In this document: positions 1 through 10,311 of the stretch, piece after piece
How positions within the stretch are numbered: position 1 is the first letter of the stretch
Layout: every line of letters starts with the position of its first letter
Origin: Lingula anatina
Lineage: Eukaryota > Brachiopoda > Lingulata > Lingulida > Lingulidae
Reading direction: 5' to 3'
DNA length: 55,911 nt
Assembly: GCF_001039355.2 (NCBI RefSeq)
Contig: NW_019775486.1
Span: 120,069 to 175,979, forward strand
Position numbers and translations under genes: made by a program
The notes under the pieces: model-generated
Told to the model about the DNA's origin: nothing
Seen by the model: only the letters and a program-made list of their open reading frames with translations
The model's database searches: none

Positions 1-455
1 TCTTTGTTCGTGGAAGATCATCAGCGGGAGATTATTTAACCCCCCCCCCCCCTCATTTGATCTTTAATCCGCCCCCCTTCCCCCGCTCACGGCATATCTT
101 CGGCGGAGAATCGTTTGCGTACTATCCTCAGGACTTTGTTCGCGTAAGATCATATCAGAGGGAGATCGTTCGCGATCCGAGCGAGACGAAAAGGCAATTT
201 TCATATCATCATTGGGAGATCGTCCGCGATGTAAGCAAGAATGAAATGCAATTTTCATATTAGTTCAAGGAATTTAGGGAACTTCGTTCGCGGAAGATCG
301 TCAGCGGGAGATCATTCGCGATCATTGCTAGACGAAAAGGCAATTTTCACATCTTCATCGGGAGATTGTTCGCGATGTAAGCAATAAAAAAATGCAGTTT
401 TCATATTAGTTCAAGGAACTTAAATTGCGGAAGATCGTCAACGGGAGATCATTAT
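1..455. repeat. Degenerate tandem repeat, period about 146 bp
   Basis: The block is built from a repeating text that includes GACGAAAAGGCAATTTTC (starts 185 and 331) followed by GGGAGATCGT, GCGATGTAAGCAA and TTCATATTAGTTCAAGGAA. The two full units are offset by 146 bp, and partial units lie on either side, including a GGAAGATCGTCA start at about 427. A poly(C) run sits at 42-52. The block touches the window edge, so the array may be longer. No coding function is visible; the short frames across it are by-products of the repeat. Confidence 0.75.
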
Positions 456-1643
456 TTTAACTCCCTGTAAATTTTTAGGAAGTTACAGATGATAACTTTA
501 GAAGGCCTGACACTCAATCCTGGGAAAAGCCCTGCATGCAACAAACCTTCCCAAGTGTGTAATTTTTTTAAACATGTCGCGTCCAGGTTATGATGCAAGG
601 TTGCAATAAGGCTTATCTTGATCCTTCTCCTCTATCAGGAGGTATGTTTCTTACCGAGAAAATAATTCTCAACGTGTTTTCGGGTACAGTAAGTTAAATA
701 TAACTTAATCGAGATGCACTAATAAATAGATTATTATTTACCACCAGAAAATGACTTAGGAAGTAGTAAAAAATATCCCACCATATAGGAGGGTCAAAGA
801 TAACAGTCACTAAGGATAAAAGCCCAAAGGCCGGATTTTTGAAAATTTCGTCATGCGGGGAGAGGTAATTTTGAAAAATTAGTCGGATTTACACAATTAA
901 AAATATTAATTGATTTTTAAGCGACGAAATTTTCAAGACTTTACCGTAATGCGCCCCACCAAAATAAACGCTGCTGGGTGCCACCGTGGGTGGTGGAAAA
1001 GAAAAAAGTGGAAAAGTAAAAAAGCAGCAGAAATGAGGATGTGACACGATTAACAGATGAATAATGAGAAGCATAAAAATTGGCAAGCTTACCTGATTTT
1101 ACTTGTGTCAAACATGTAAGAAAAATCACTTAAGAATTTCATCCCTGTCCATCAGCAAGGAAGAGACAGGATCTTGATGCCTGACCATGTGTTAACACAA
1201 TAATAATTAATTGGCAAGTCTTGCTTCTGATTGGTTGTGGGCCTTAAGTGTCCAAAGGTCTTCTACTGGTCATTGCTATATTTGCGAAGAGATGTGTAGA
1301 AGAAATACCCCATAGACTCCCAAAAGTAAATCCTTTATTGTGAAATCAGTTATACAGTAATCTTGTATTTTTCTCAGTGAAAAATTCAGTTTGGTTGAAA
1401 ATCCTTGATAAAAACCTATAATTCAATCAGTTAGTCAGTTATATATTTTCGCAGACCTAGTTGTTTAAAATATTATACATATCCCATATAAACCTTCTAG
1501 CTACCCACATTTCATTGAAATTATTTTTCAATGAATATCATGTTTTATTATGGTTCAAGAGGTAAAACAGGTAAAAGATTAATAAAAAAAATAAATAAGA
1601 ACAGCAAACAGTTGTATATATACTTTAAAAAAGTTGAAAAGCA
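456..1643. other. Intergenic, no gene seen
   Basis: AT-rich DNA downstream (3' side) of the first minus-strand glycosyltransferase gene. Frames are short, overlap on both strands and show no recognisable motifs. The 3' untranslated region of that gene should begin just below 1644. I see no tRNA, convincing exon or delimited mobile element here. Confidence 0.5.
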
Positions 1644-3215
1644 TTACGTGAAATATTTCTGTGGGTTTTTGATGTACTTAGATGGTAAACTAAGAGGTAG
1701 CTTCCCTTCCAAAGGTCCCAGCTGAACATACTGTTTCTCCAGTTTGAAGATGGGGATTGTAAGCTTTCTTATAATACCAGCGCGACTGATTTGGTAGACA
1801 TCTTTGTAGGGGTATTTCAACATGGCTGCTTGCTGGCTAAACCCACTTGGGCTATGGATTAGAATATCACATTTTGAAAGCATGAGGAAATCTGTTAAAG
1901 CTTTTTCCATGTCTCTGCATCCTGCTTTTGGCTCATCGACGTGACTCAGAGGACCTTCTATGTCCACCAATTGGTCAGGGAATAACATCTTGGCTGCTGT
2001 TCTTACATCTTCTGCATCAGTGGATACAAATAGTTTACTTTTTCCAACACGTTTGATGGTCTCTTGGAGAAATTTAAAAACAATTTTCATTCGTGAAGGT
2101 TTAATGAATTCCAGACGAATCTGAGCACAGACAAGGGTAGAGTCATTTGAGGGTTTTAAAAGATGGTAATATTTTTGAAATTTCTTTTGGAATCGTTTGT
2201 TGGGACTGAAAAGCTCATGAAAGAGACGTCTGAACAGAGTGACATAATGGAAGTCCTCGATTGGCATGTTGAAGGCTTTTTCAATAGTTTTTGTGAAATT
2301 TTTGTTAAACCTTAAATAAGGTATGATATCGTCATTAGTGCGGAAAGTGATGATGTCTTCTGGAAAAGTCTCTGAGAGATTAGAACTCTGAAGAACCCAG
2401 TTCTGAAATGTTAATTTGAAACCAAAAAGCTTGATATCTCTGGTTGTAGCATGTTTTGCTGTTATGTCTTCTTTGTCCCATGGAGTTTTATTCCCATGAA
2501 AGAACTTTTTTAGGTTACAAGGAAAAGTATGTGAAATCCTGTATTCTCTCCCTGTTAAAATGGCAAGTGCGTAGACTGAGATGATACCACGCAATCGATC
2601 TCCCCATCCCATGCAGTGATGGTGACACTGCCAAATGGCATATTGACATTTTGTCTTTGAGCAGTCACGTCTTTTTACATTAAGTGTAACATTACTTCCA
2701 CTTCTACCTATTTGAGTTTGACTTGAATGTCTCTTGTTGTCCTGTTTTAATGGGAAGGTGATCGTCTGCCGTATTATGGCGGTGGTGGTTTGGTGTTCGT
2801 CATGCTCGCTATCACCTTGTTTTCCCTGCTTACTATTGAATGATGAGTTATCATCATAACGGCGATGTTTTGTATCCATTCTTTTCATCTGGATTTTCTT
2901 GATGATCTTCTTACCTGTTTTATCTTTGCCACTTTCACCCAACTTTTCCTGGCTGCCTTGGGTTGAAGGATCATTTTTCACATTCAACCTCCCCATACCA
3001 GTGGCATCACGCAGGATGTTTTTAATGCCAAGTAACTTGGTGCGTTTGCTAGCTGTGAGTGCTGCTTGAAAAGATAAGGGATTCCTTGTTGACAGAGACA
3101 TGCCGCACAAGTAGCTGACATAGCTGGCGAGAATCCCAATGCATGACAGAAATAAAAGGAAAAGAAAGCAGTGCTTGTACTTCTGAATATGTCCCTTTTG
3201 CTGGACTTCTGACAT
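1644..3215 (-). CDS. Type II membrane glycosyltransferase, fucosyltransferase-like, copy 1
   Basis: This is an uninterrupted 523-residue frame with no introns. Residues 1-15 are a short cytosolic tail. Residues 16-37 are a hydrophobic anchor with no signal cleavage site, giving type II Golgi topology. Residues 40-180 are a Lys/Ser-rich stem with possible N-glycosylation sites. The lumenal domain starts near the Cys cluster at 185-201 and contains GWGDRLRG (203-210), CAQIRL (363-368), STDAEDV (398-404) and a C-terminal block with LSKCDILIHSPSGFSQQA. The order of a G-x-GDRLRG element, an x-IR loop and an ST/SxF block is reminiscent of GT-B fucosyltransferases (GT11/GT23/GT37 type). That family placement is inference and the substrate is unknown. 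The start was chosen because the next frame upstream lacks the anchor. The copy has one stem repeat where copies 2 and 3 have two, and its 3' flank differs from theirs. Confidence 0.75.
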   Translation of the reverse strand: MSEVQQKGHIQKYKHCFLFLLFLSCIGILASYVSYLCGMSLSTRNPLSFQAALTASKRTKLLGIKNILRDATGMGRLNVKNDPSTQGSQEKLGESGKDKTGKKIIKKIQMKRMDTKHRRYDDNSSFNSKQGKQGDSEHDEHQTTTAIIRQTITFPLKQDNKRHSSQTQIGRSGSNVTLNVKRRDCSKTKCQYAIWQCHHHCMGWGDRLRGIISVYALAILTGREYRISHTFPCNLKKFFHGNKTPWDKEDITAKHATTRDIKLFGFKLTFQNWVLQSSNLSETFPEDIITFRTNDDIIPYLRFNKNFTKTIEKAFNMPIEDFHYVTLFRRLFHELFSPNKRFQKKFQKYYHLLKPSNDSTLVCAQIRLEFIKPSRMKIVFKFLQETIKRVGKSKLFVSTDAEDVRTAAKMLFPDQLVDIEGPLSHVDEPKAGCRDMEKALTDFLMLSKCDILIHSPSGFSQQAAMLKYPYKDVYQISRAGIIRKLTIPIFKLEKQYVQLGPLEGKLPLSLPSKYIKNPQKYFT

Positions 3216-3569
3216 GATTCATCTGGTGAAAGCAACGACTGCTTCAGTTTTCTCTCCTACCAGCATTCCCATAAAATATGTCAGAACTATAATGTGAGAT
3301 TGTGCATAATCTTTCCCTGTTTCTGAATAATTTTTAAAAGAATTAACATGCTTGCATGAAATATAACAGGTAATTTGTGATTTTCATACCATGGCCTTTT
3401 GGGATTTTTATTCCGTAGCTGGAAAAGGGAATGGATTACAGCTTTGCTAAGTTATTAGTAAGATTAAATGTGTACTCTGTTAACTGAAAAGTTAATTCTA
3501 TGTCTGATGTCTTGAGTTGGTGTGGAAAAAGTATTTAATTCCCAGCCTGAAACAGGGTGATCTTATGGT
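3216..3569. other. 5' flank of glycosyltransferase copy 1
   Basis: On the minus strand the start codon is preceded by a TTTCACCAG acceptor-like sequence, so an untranslated upstream exon is possible. The stretch at about 3310-3560 is closely similar to 7500-7760, including a shared ATGCTTGCATGAA, CCATGGCCT and GTATTTAATTC. This shows that the flank was duplicated together with a gene. No separate gene is visible. Confidence 0.55.
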
Positions 3570-3672
3570 GCCGGGGAGGGGTGGGGGTGAGGAGGGGTGG
3601 GGAGGGGTGGGGGTCGGGAGGGGTGGGGAGGGGTGGGGGTCGGGAGGGGTGGGGGTTGGGGGAGGGTGGAGG
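3570..3672 (+). repeat. G-rich minisatellite, G-quadruplex-prone
   Basis: GGGGAGGGGTGGGGGTCGGGA-like units repeat with almost no C on the plus strand, giving many runs of four or five G. Similar but shorter G-rich tracts occur at 6445-6470 and 7766-7830, at equivalent places in the duplicated units. The glycine-rich open frames read across it are low complexity. Confidence 0.85.
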
Positions 3673-4417
3673 GTGCAGGAAGGAATGCATTTTTTCCAGT
3701 GTATTTTAAAAGTGAAGTTTTAACCTTGGTTAGTTTTAGCAACACACTTCAGCAGATTTGTCAATATTGTTTGGTACTAGTATGTGTTCACAGTATTGAC
3801 ATGCACACTTACATACATGCTTTACATACATTCACTTATGCATACATACATTCCAACTTGGCTGCATACGTAATGCTTGTCATATACAGTATCAGCCACC
3901 ATAAATTGCTCCAACACATATATTACAACAACCACATTAAATCCATCACATATATTACAACAACCACATTAAATCCAGCACTGAAATACAACAACCACAA
4001 TGAAAACTAACCTGGCACATAAATGCAGCAAGCACATGAAAAGAAAAATAATCTAACCATGGAATGACACAAAACATCTAATGAGGAAATCCATTCACCT
4101 TTAGTGATAATTTGATGATAATTTTGGTGATTGCTTATTTGTTTCACTTTCAATTGTCAGTTGAAAATGATAAGTTTAAGGGGGGATAAATGTATAATTA
4201 GGAGGCAGTTTTATAATAGTGAAATGTCCCATTTAAAATGTATAAAATCAGCGCATCTCCTGACTCATCTAAAAAATTAAGAAAATATGAAAAAAAAAAA
4301 ACTAAAACAAAAACAAAAAAACAAACAGTTATAAATGCTTGGATGCTGATCTCTAGAGTCTACATACTATTGAAAACAACATGTCTGGGCTGGAATAATT
4401 CAAAGAGTTTAGCAGCA
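3673..4417. repeat. 3' flank of copy 2, duplicated at 7840-8631
   Basis: This stretch matches 7840-8631 closely, including GTGTATTTTAAA, AACACACTTCAGCAGATTTG, AAGGGGGGATAAATG and GGAGGCAGTTTTATAATAG. Positions 3890-4010 contain a degenerate tandem unit of about 35-38 bp (CACATATATTACAACAACC followed by CACAATGAAAA). That unit recurs at 6660-6780, 8035-8130 and 10755-10935. It probably includes the 3' untranslated region of glycosyltransferase copy 2. Confidence 0.7.
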
Positions 4418-6107
4418 CTATGTGAAATATTTTTGGGGATTTTTGATGTACCTAGATGGTAAACTAGGAGGCTGCTCCCCTCCAAGAGGTCCCAACTCTT
4501 CATATAGATTCTCTAGTCTAAAGATGGGAATTGTTAGCTTCGTAATAACACCAGCGTAGTTGATTTGGTAGACATCTTTGTAGGGGTATTTCAACATGGC
4601 CGCTTGCTGGCCAAACCCACTTGGGCTATGGATTAAAATGTCACATTTTGAAAGCATGAGGAAATCTGTTAAAGCTTTTTCCATGTCTCTGCATCCTGAT
4701 CCTGGCTTATCAACGTGACCAAGAGGACCTTCTATGTCCACCAATTGGTCAGGAAATAATGTCTTGGCTGCTGATCTTACATTCTCTGCATCAGTGGATA
4801 CAAGTAGTTTACATTTTCCAACACGTTTGATGGTCTCTTGGAGAAATTTAAAAACGTTTTTCATTCCTGACACTTTAATGAATTGTAGACGAATCTGAGC
4901 ACAGACAAGGGTAGAGTCATTTGAGGGTTTTAAAAGCTGGTAATATTTTTGAAATTTCTCTTCAAATTGTTTGTTGGGACTGAAAAAGCTCATGAAAGAG
5001 ACGTCTGAACAGTGTAACATAATGGAAGTCATCAATCGGCATGCTGAAGGCTTTTTCAATAGTTTTTGTGAAATTTTTGTTAAACCTTAAATAAGGTATG
5101 ATATCGTCATTAGTGCGGAAAGTGATGATGTCTTCTGGAAAAGTCTCTGAGAGGTTAGAACTCTGAAGAACCCAGCTCCCAAATGTTGGAAGGAAACCAA
5201 AAAGTTTGATATTTCTTTTGGTTGCATGTTCTGCTGTTATTACTTTTTCGTCCCATGGAGTTTTATTTCCATGAAAGAACTCTTTTAGGTTACAAGGAAA
5301 AGTATGTGAAATCCTGTATTCTCTCCCTGTTAAAATGGCAAATGCGTAGACTGAGATAATGCCACGCAATCGATCTCCCCATCCCATGCAGTGATGTTGA
5401 CACTGCCAAATGGCATATTGACATTTTGTCTTTGAGCAGTCACGTCTTCTCACATCAAGTGTAAAATTTCTTCCACTTCTACCTATTTGAGTTTGGTTTG
5501 CTTGTCTCTTGTTTTCCTGTTTTGATATGAAGGCAGTTGTCTGTTGTATTTTGGCAGTAGTAGTTTGGTGTCCATCATGTCCTTTAGCACTCTTAGTTTC
5601 TGGGCGAGCTTCGAATGATGAATTATCATGGCCCTCTCCTGTTTCCATTCTTTTCATCTGCATTTTCTCACTGCGTTTCATGCTCTTTTCTTCCCTGCCA
5701 TTTTCATCCAGTTTGTCCAGGCTATCTTTGTTTAAAGTATCTTTTTTTATATTAAAACTTCCAGTATCTTTAGCTTTCATCTCCAATTTCGTATTACTTT
5801 TCAGGCTGTTTTCTTCCTTGCCACTTTCACCCAACTTTTCCTGGCTACCTTGGGTTGAAATATTGTTTTTCACCTTCAAACTCCCTGTACTGGTAGCTCC
5901 AGTTGGGTCAATTTTACTGCTGGTTAGCACCGTGTGTTTCCTTGTTGTGAATGCTGCGTGGAAAGAAAATGGATTTGTTGTTGACGGAGACAAGTAGCAC
6001 AAGTAGCTGACGTAACTGGCGAGAATTCCAATGCATGACAGAAATAAAAGGAAAAGAAAGCACTGCTTGTAGCCCTGAATTCGGCCTGTTTGCTCTGTTT
6101 CCGACAT
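4418..6107 (-). pseudogene. Fucosyltransferase-like copy 2, frameshifted
   Basis: Two overlapping frames together cover the same protein as copies 1 and 3. The N-terminal part (4962-6107) carries the membrane anchor, stem and GWGDRLRG motif. The C-terminal part (4418-5059) carries CAQIRL and the HSPSGFGQQA block. The span of 1690 bp is one base more than a multiple of three. At 4980-4990 the plus strand reads GACTGAAAAAGCTC, where both other copies read GACTGAAAAGCTC. One extra A in a short A-run therefore explains the break. The rest is well conserved with copy 3, so inactivation is recent, or the extra base is a homopolymer sequencing error. Without it the product would be about 562 residues. 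Confidence 0.8.
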
Positions 6108-6817
6108 GATTCATCTGAGGACTGCAGCCTTTCCTTCTTCATGAATTAATCCTCTGCTTCAGTTTCATATTTGTACCAGCATATCCATAGAGTTATTACG
6201 AAAAAAAAATTCTGATTGTGGTTAAACCATACCTTTTTCTGCTCTATTATTTATTTGGCAAGCATGAAACTATATGCCACATACTTTCCTGTGGTATTCA
6301 GAACAGAGCATTGTTGGTGTTTCATGCTGTGGCTAGAAAACTTAAGATGATCGATTGCAATATGTTATACATACTGTTGGTGGGATTATAAAATATTATA
6401 TAATTATGTATATGTTCCCCAGTTGACTTTCTTGACCATGCCTGGGAGGGGAGCTGGGGGGGAGCTAGGGGAAGGAATACATTTGTCCACTGTATCAATG
6501 TTTTAACTTTGATTTTAATAGCACCAAACTTCAGCAGTTCTATCAACATTATTTTAGTGGTATATGTATGTGCACACACACACACACACACACACATGCC
6601 TGAATACATTCCAACTTGGCTGCATATTACATATTGTATCAGTTCAACCACAATAGAAAGTTACCCATCACATACAATACACAACCATAATGAGAACTTA
6701 CCCATCACATAATATACAACAACCACAGTGTTAAGTTACTCATCACAAATAATACAACAATCACAAATAAATAAGTTCAACAATTGTATTGTGTCAGTTA
6801 AAATTTATTCATCATAT

Positions 6818-6881
<64 letters not shown>

Positions 6882-7237
6882 ACAATTAAGTTACCCATCA
6901 CATATTATACAACATCCACAATGAATTTATGTAGACCATCATTTACCATATATATATATATATATATATATTTACCATATATTTACCATATATCATTTAC
7001 CATATATATATAGGTACCAGGAAGCACCACCCACTTCTTCCCCTGCCTCTGTGCTGTGTCCTGGCTTAAAGTCTAATAACATTTAATACCAGTTGTAGCA
7101 AATTACAGAAACACAATAGAAAAGTGGCTAAGCTTGGCCGAAATGGCCACCCCCTTTGCAATCAGCTCTATTGTGTTCCACATAATGGTGTGTATGAGTG
7201 AGTATATAATAATTTCTTACACAAAGGTTGGTGATTT
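6108..7237. repeat. 5' flank of copy 2 with microsatellites; duplicated at 10312-11303
   Basis: The part next to the gene (6108-6300) aligns with 10312-10510, for example CAGCATATCCATAGAGTTAT and TTTTTCTGCTCTATTATTTA. Positions 7010-7255 align with 11050-11303 (CACTGTGCTG-like, TGGCTTAAAGTCTAATAAC, TTTCTAAAGAGATATCTG). Between them are CA repeats (6570-6596), long AT repeats (6818-6878 and 6950-6973) and degenerate ACAACCACAAT-type tandem units. No independent gene is visible. Confidence 0.65.
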
Positions 7238-7489
7238 CTAAAGAGATATCTGTTTACCTCGGAACTCTTCAGAACTCTTAGAACTCTGGAGAATCCATCT
7301 CCCAAATGGAAGGAAACCAAAAAGTTTGATATTTCTTTTGGTTGCATGTTCTGCTGCTATTAATTTTTCATCCCACAAAGTTTTATTTCCATGAAAGAAC
7401 TCTTTTAGGTTACAAGGAAAAGTATGTGAAATCCTGTATTCTCTCCCTGTTAAAATGGCAAATGCATAGATGTCACGCAATCGATCTCT
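7238..7489 (-). pseudogene. Fragment of a fourth fucosyltransferase-like copy
   Basis: Minus-strand translation matches roughly residues 250-315 of copy 3, starting just after the GWGDRLRG motif (FAILTGREYRISHTFPC is identical). It then drifts out of homology after LQSS. There are small deletions relative to copies 2 and 3: one codon in the FLP-FG region, and several bases near 7470 where the plus strand reads CATAGATGTCACGC. Catalytic-domain motifs further downstream are absent. The left edge coincides with the point where flank homology to 11303 ends, and the right edge is followed by sequence homologous to the 5' flank of copy 1. It is the remnant of a deleted gene, not a working one. Confidence 0.8.
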
Positions 7490-8631
7490 TTTTTTTTGCT
7501 TCTGAATATATATATATATTTATTTTATATGCTTGCATGAACATGTAAAACAGATGTACAGAATCTATAGCTATATTCAGACCATGGCCTGTTGGGGTTT
7601 TCATTCTGTAGCTGTAAAAGAGGATGGTATACAATTTGTTAAGTTGTTGGTTAGATTAAATATAAATCTGTCAATTTGCAAAATTAATTCTATATCTTAT
7701 GTCCTGAGTTGGTGTTGACAAAGTATTTAATTCACGTCCTGATCCAGGGTGTTCTTACGGTACCTGGGGGTGGGGTGGGGGAGTTGTAAGGGAGGGGTAC
7801 GGGAATGTTGGGAGAGGGTGGAGGTTAGCGAAAGGAATGCATTTTTTTCAGTGTATTTTAAAATTAAACTCTGAACCTTGGTTATTTTAGCAACACACTT
7901 CAGCAGATTTGTCAATATTGTTTTGTATATTTAAGGTTAGAGGTATATGTATAAGTGCGTACATACATACGCTATACATACATTCACTTATGCATACATA
8001 TACATTCCAACTTGGCTGCATATGTAATGCATGTCACATACAGTACATCAACCACCATAAATAACTCCAATACATATATTACAACAACCATATTAAATCC
8101 ATCACTGAAATACAACAACCACAATGAAAAGTTATCCACCACTTGTAATGCAGCAAGCACATGAAAAGAAAAATAATCTAACCATGGAATGACACAAAAC
8201 ATCTAGTGATGAAGTTTGTTCACCTTTGGTGATAACTTGATGATAATTTTGGTGTATATCAGAACCTTAAATTGATTTGCATTATTCCGCTACTTCAGTT
8301 TGTTGCTTTCACCTCTATGAAATTTTGCTTCCAATGGAATGAACAAGAGGTGTGATTGCTTATTTGTTTCACTTTCAATTGTCAGTTGAAAATGATAAGT
8401 TTAAGGGGGGATAAATGTATAATTAGGAGGCAGTTTTATAATAGTGAAATGTCCCATTAAAAATGTATTAAATCAGCGCACCTCCTGGCTCATCTAAAAA
8501 ATTAAGAAAATATGAAAATCAAACAAACAAACAAAAAAACTGTTATAAATGCTTGGATGCTGCACACTAGAATCTACATACTATTGAAAACAACATGTCT
8601 GGGCTGGAATAATTCAAAGAGTTGAACAGCA
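7490..8631. repeat. Duplicated flank between fourth-copy remnant and copy 3
   Basis: Positions 7500-7760 match the 5' flank of copy 1 (3310-3560). Positions 7840-8631 match the 3' flank of copy 2 (3673-4417). Positions 8260-8350 contain an insertion absent from the copy 2 flank. The region contains a shortened G-rich tract near 7766-7830 and ACAACCACAATGAAAAG-type tandem units at 8035-8130. No gene is seen. Confidence 0.65.
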
Positions 8632-10311
8632 CTATGTGAAATATTTCTGGGGATTTTTGATGTACCTAGATGGTAAACTAGGAGGCTGCTCCCCTCCAAG
8701 AGGTCCCAACTCTTCATATAGATTCTCTAGTTTAAAGATGGGAATTGTAAGGTTCGTAATAACACCAGCGTAGTTGATTTGGTAGACATCTTTGTAGGGG
8801 TATTTCAACATGGCTGCTTGCTGGCCAAACCCACTTGGGCTATGGATTAAAATATCACATTTTGAAAGCATGAGGAAATCTGTTAGAGCTTTTTCCATGT
8901 CTCTGCATCCTGATCCTGGCTTATCAACGTGACCAAGAGGACCTTCAATGTCCACCAGTTGTTCAGGAAATAACGTCTTGGCTGCTGATCTTACATTCTC
9001 TGCATCAGTGGATACAAGTAGTTTACTTTTTCCAACACGTTTGATGGTCTCTTGGAGAAATTTAAAAACGTTTTTCATTCCTGACACTTTAATGAATTGT
9101 AGACGAATCTGAGCACAGACAAGGGTAGAGTCATTTGAGGGTTTTAAAAGCTGGTAATATTTTTGAAATTTCTCTTCAAATTGTTTGTTGGGACTGAAAA
9201 GCTCATGAAAGAGACGTCTGAACAGTGTAACATAATGGAAGTCATCAATTGGCATGCTGAAGGCTTTTTCAATAGTTTTTGTGAAATTTTTGTTAAACCT
9301 TAAATAAGGTATGATATCGTTATTAGTGCGGAAAGTGATGATGTCTTCTGGAAAAGTCTCTGAGAGGTTAGAACTCTGAAGAACCCAGCTCCCAAATGTT
9401 GGAAGGAAACCAAAAAGTTTGATATTTCTTTTGGTTGCATGTTCTGCTGTTATTACTTTTTCGTCCCACAGAGTTTTATTTCCATGAAAGAACTCTTTTA
9501 GGTTACAAGGAAAAGTATGTGAAATCCTGTATTCTCTCCCTGTTAAAATGGCAAACGCGTAGACTGAGATAATGCCACGCAATCGATCTCCCCATCCCAT
9601 GCATTGATGGTGACACTGCCAAATGACATATTGACATTTTGTCTTTGAGCAGTCACGTCTTCTCACATCAAGCATAACATTACTTCCACTTCTACCTATT
9701 TGAGTTTGGTTTGCTTGTCTCTTGTTGTCCTGTTTTGATATGAAGGCAGTTGTCTGTTGTATTTTGGCAGTAGTAGTTTGGTTTCCATGATGTCCTTTAG
9801 CACCCTGGGTTTCCTGGTGAGCTTCGAATGATGAATTATCATGGCCCTCTCCTGTTTCACTTTTTTTCGTCTGCATTTTCTTACTGCTTTCTGTGCTCTT
9901 TTCTTCCCTGCCATTTTCATCCGGTTTGTCCAGGCTATCTTTGTTTAAAGGATTCATTTTTATATTAAAACTTCCAGTATCTTTAGCTCTCATCTCCAAT
10001 TTCTTATTACTCTTCAAGTTCTTTTCCTCCTCACCACTTTTACCCAACTTTTCCTGACTACCTTGGGTTGAAATATTGTCTTTCACCTTCAAACTCCCTG
10101 TACTGGTAGCTCCAGTTGGGTCAATTTTACTGCTGGTTAGCACCGTGTGTTTCCTTGTTGTGAATGCTGCGTGGAAAGACAATGGATTTGTTGTTGACGG
10201 AGACAAGTAGCCGACATAGCTGGTGAGAATTCCAATGCATGACAGAAATAAAAGGAAAAGAAAGCACTTCTTGTAGCCCTGAATTCGGCCTGTTTGCTCC
10301 TTTTCCAACAT
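8632..10311 (-). CDS. Type II membrane glycosyltransferase, fucosyltransferase-like, copy 3
   Basis: This is an intact, intronless frame of 559 residues. It has a short cytosolic tail, an anchor at about 16-36, and a stem containing two 41-residue repeats (71-111 and 112-152, each starting TGSxxxK and ending in a Lys/Met-rich run). A catalytic domain follows with CMGWGDRLRG (237-246), CAQIRL (399-404) and the HSPSGFGQQA block (about 490-499). It is far closer to copy 2 than to copy 1, and its flanks are also duplicated. It is therefore probably the active partner of the broken copy 2. A Golgi fucosyltransferase-like role is inferred from topology and motif layout only; acceptor and linkage cannot be read from sequence. 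As in the other copies, an out-of-frame ATG lies 7 bases upstream of the chosen start. Confidence 0.78.
   Translation of the reverse strand: MLEKEQTGRIQGYKKCFLFLLFLSCIGILTSYVGYLSPSTTNPLSFHAAFTTRKHTVLTSSKIDPTGATSTGSLKVKDNISTQGSQEKLGKSGEEEKNLKSNKKLEMRAKDTGSFNIKMNPLNKDSLDKPDENGREEKSTESSKKMQTKKSETGEGHDNSSFEAHQETQGAKGHHGNQTTTAKIQQTTAFISKQDNKRQANQTQIGRSGSNVMLDVRRRDCSKTKCQYVIWQCHHQCMGWGDRLRGIISVYAFAILTGREYRISHTFPCNLKEFFHGNKTLWDEKVITAEHATKRNIKLFGFLPTFGSWVLQSSNLSETFPEDIITFRTNNDIIPYLRFNKNFTKTIEKAFSMPIDDFHYVTLFRRLFHELFSPNKQFEEKFQKYYQLLKPSNDSTLVCAQIRLQFIKVSGMKNVFKFLQETIKRVGKSKLLVSTDAENVRSAAKTLFPEQLVDIEGPLGHVDKPGSGCRDMEKALTDFLMLSKCDILIHSPSGFGQQAAMLKYPYKDVYQINYAGVITNLTIPIFKLENLYEELGPLGGEQPPSLPSRYIKNPQKYFT

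Noticed and set aside
3517-4010. Gly/Val/Trp-rich frames over the G-rich tract
   Set aside because: Low-complexity translation of a minisatellite present on both sides of the duplication.
5509-5997. 162-codon frame antisense to glycosyltransferase copy 2
   Set aside because: Its hydrophobic Ser/Leu/Phe composition is what antisense of a Lys/Glu-rich stem gives; it has no independent features.
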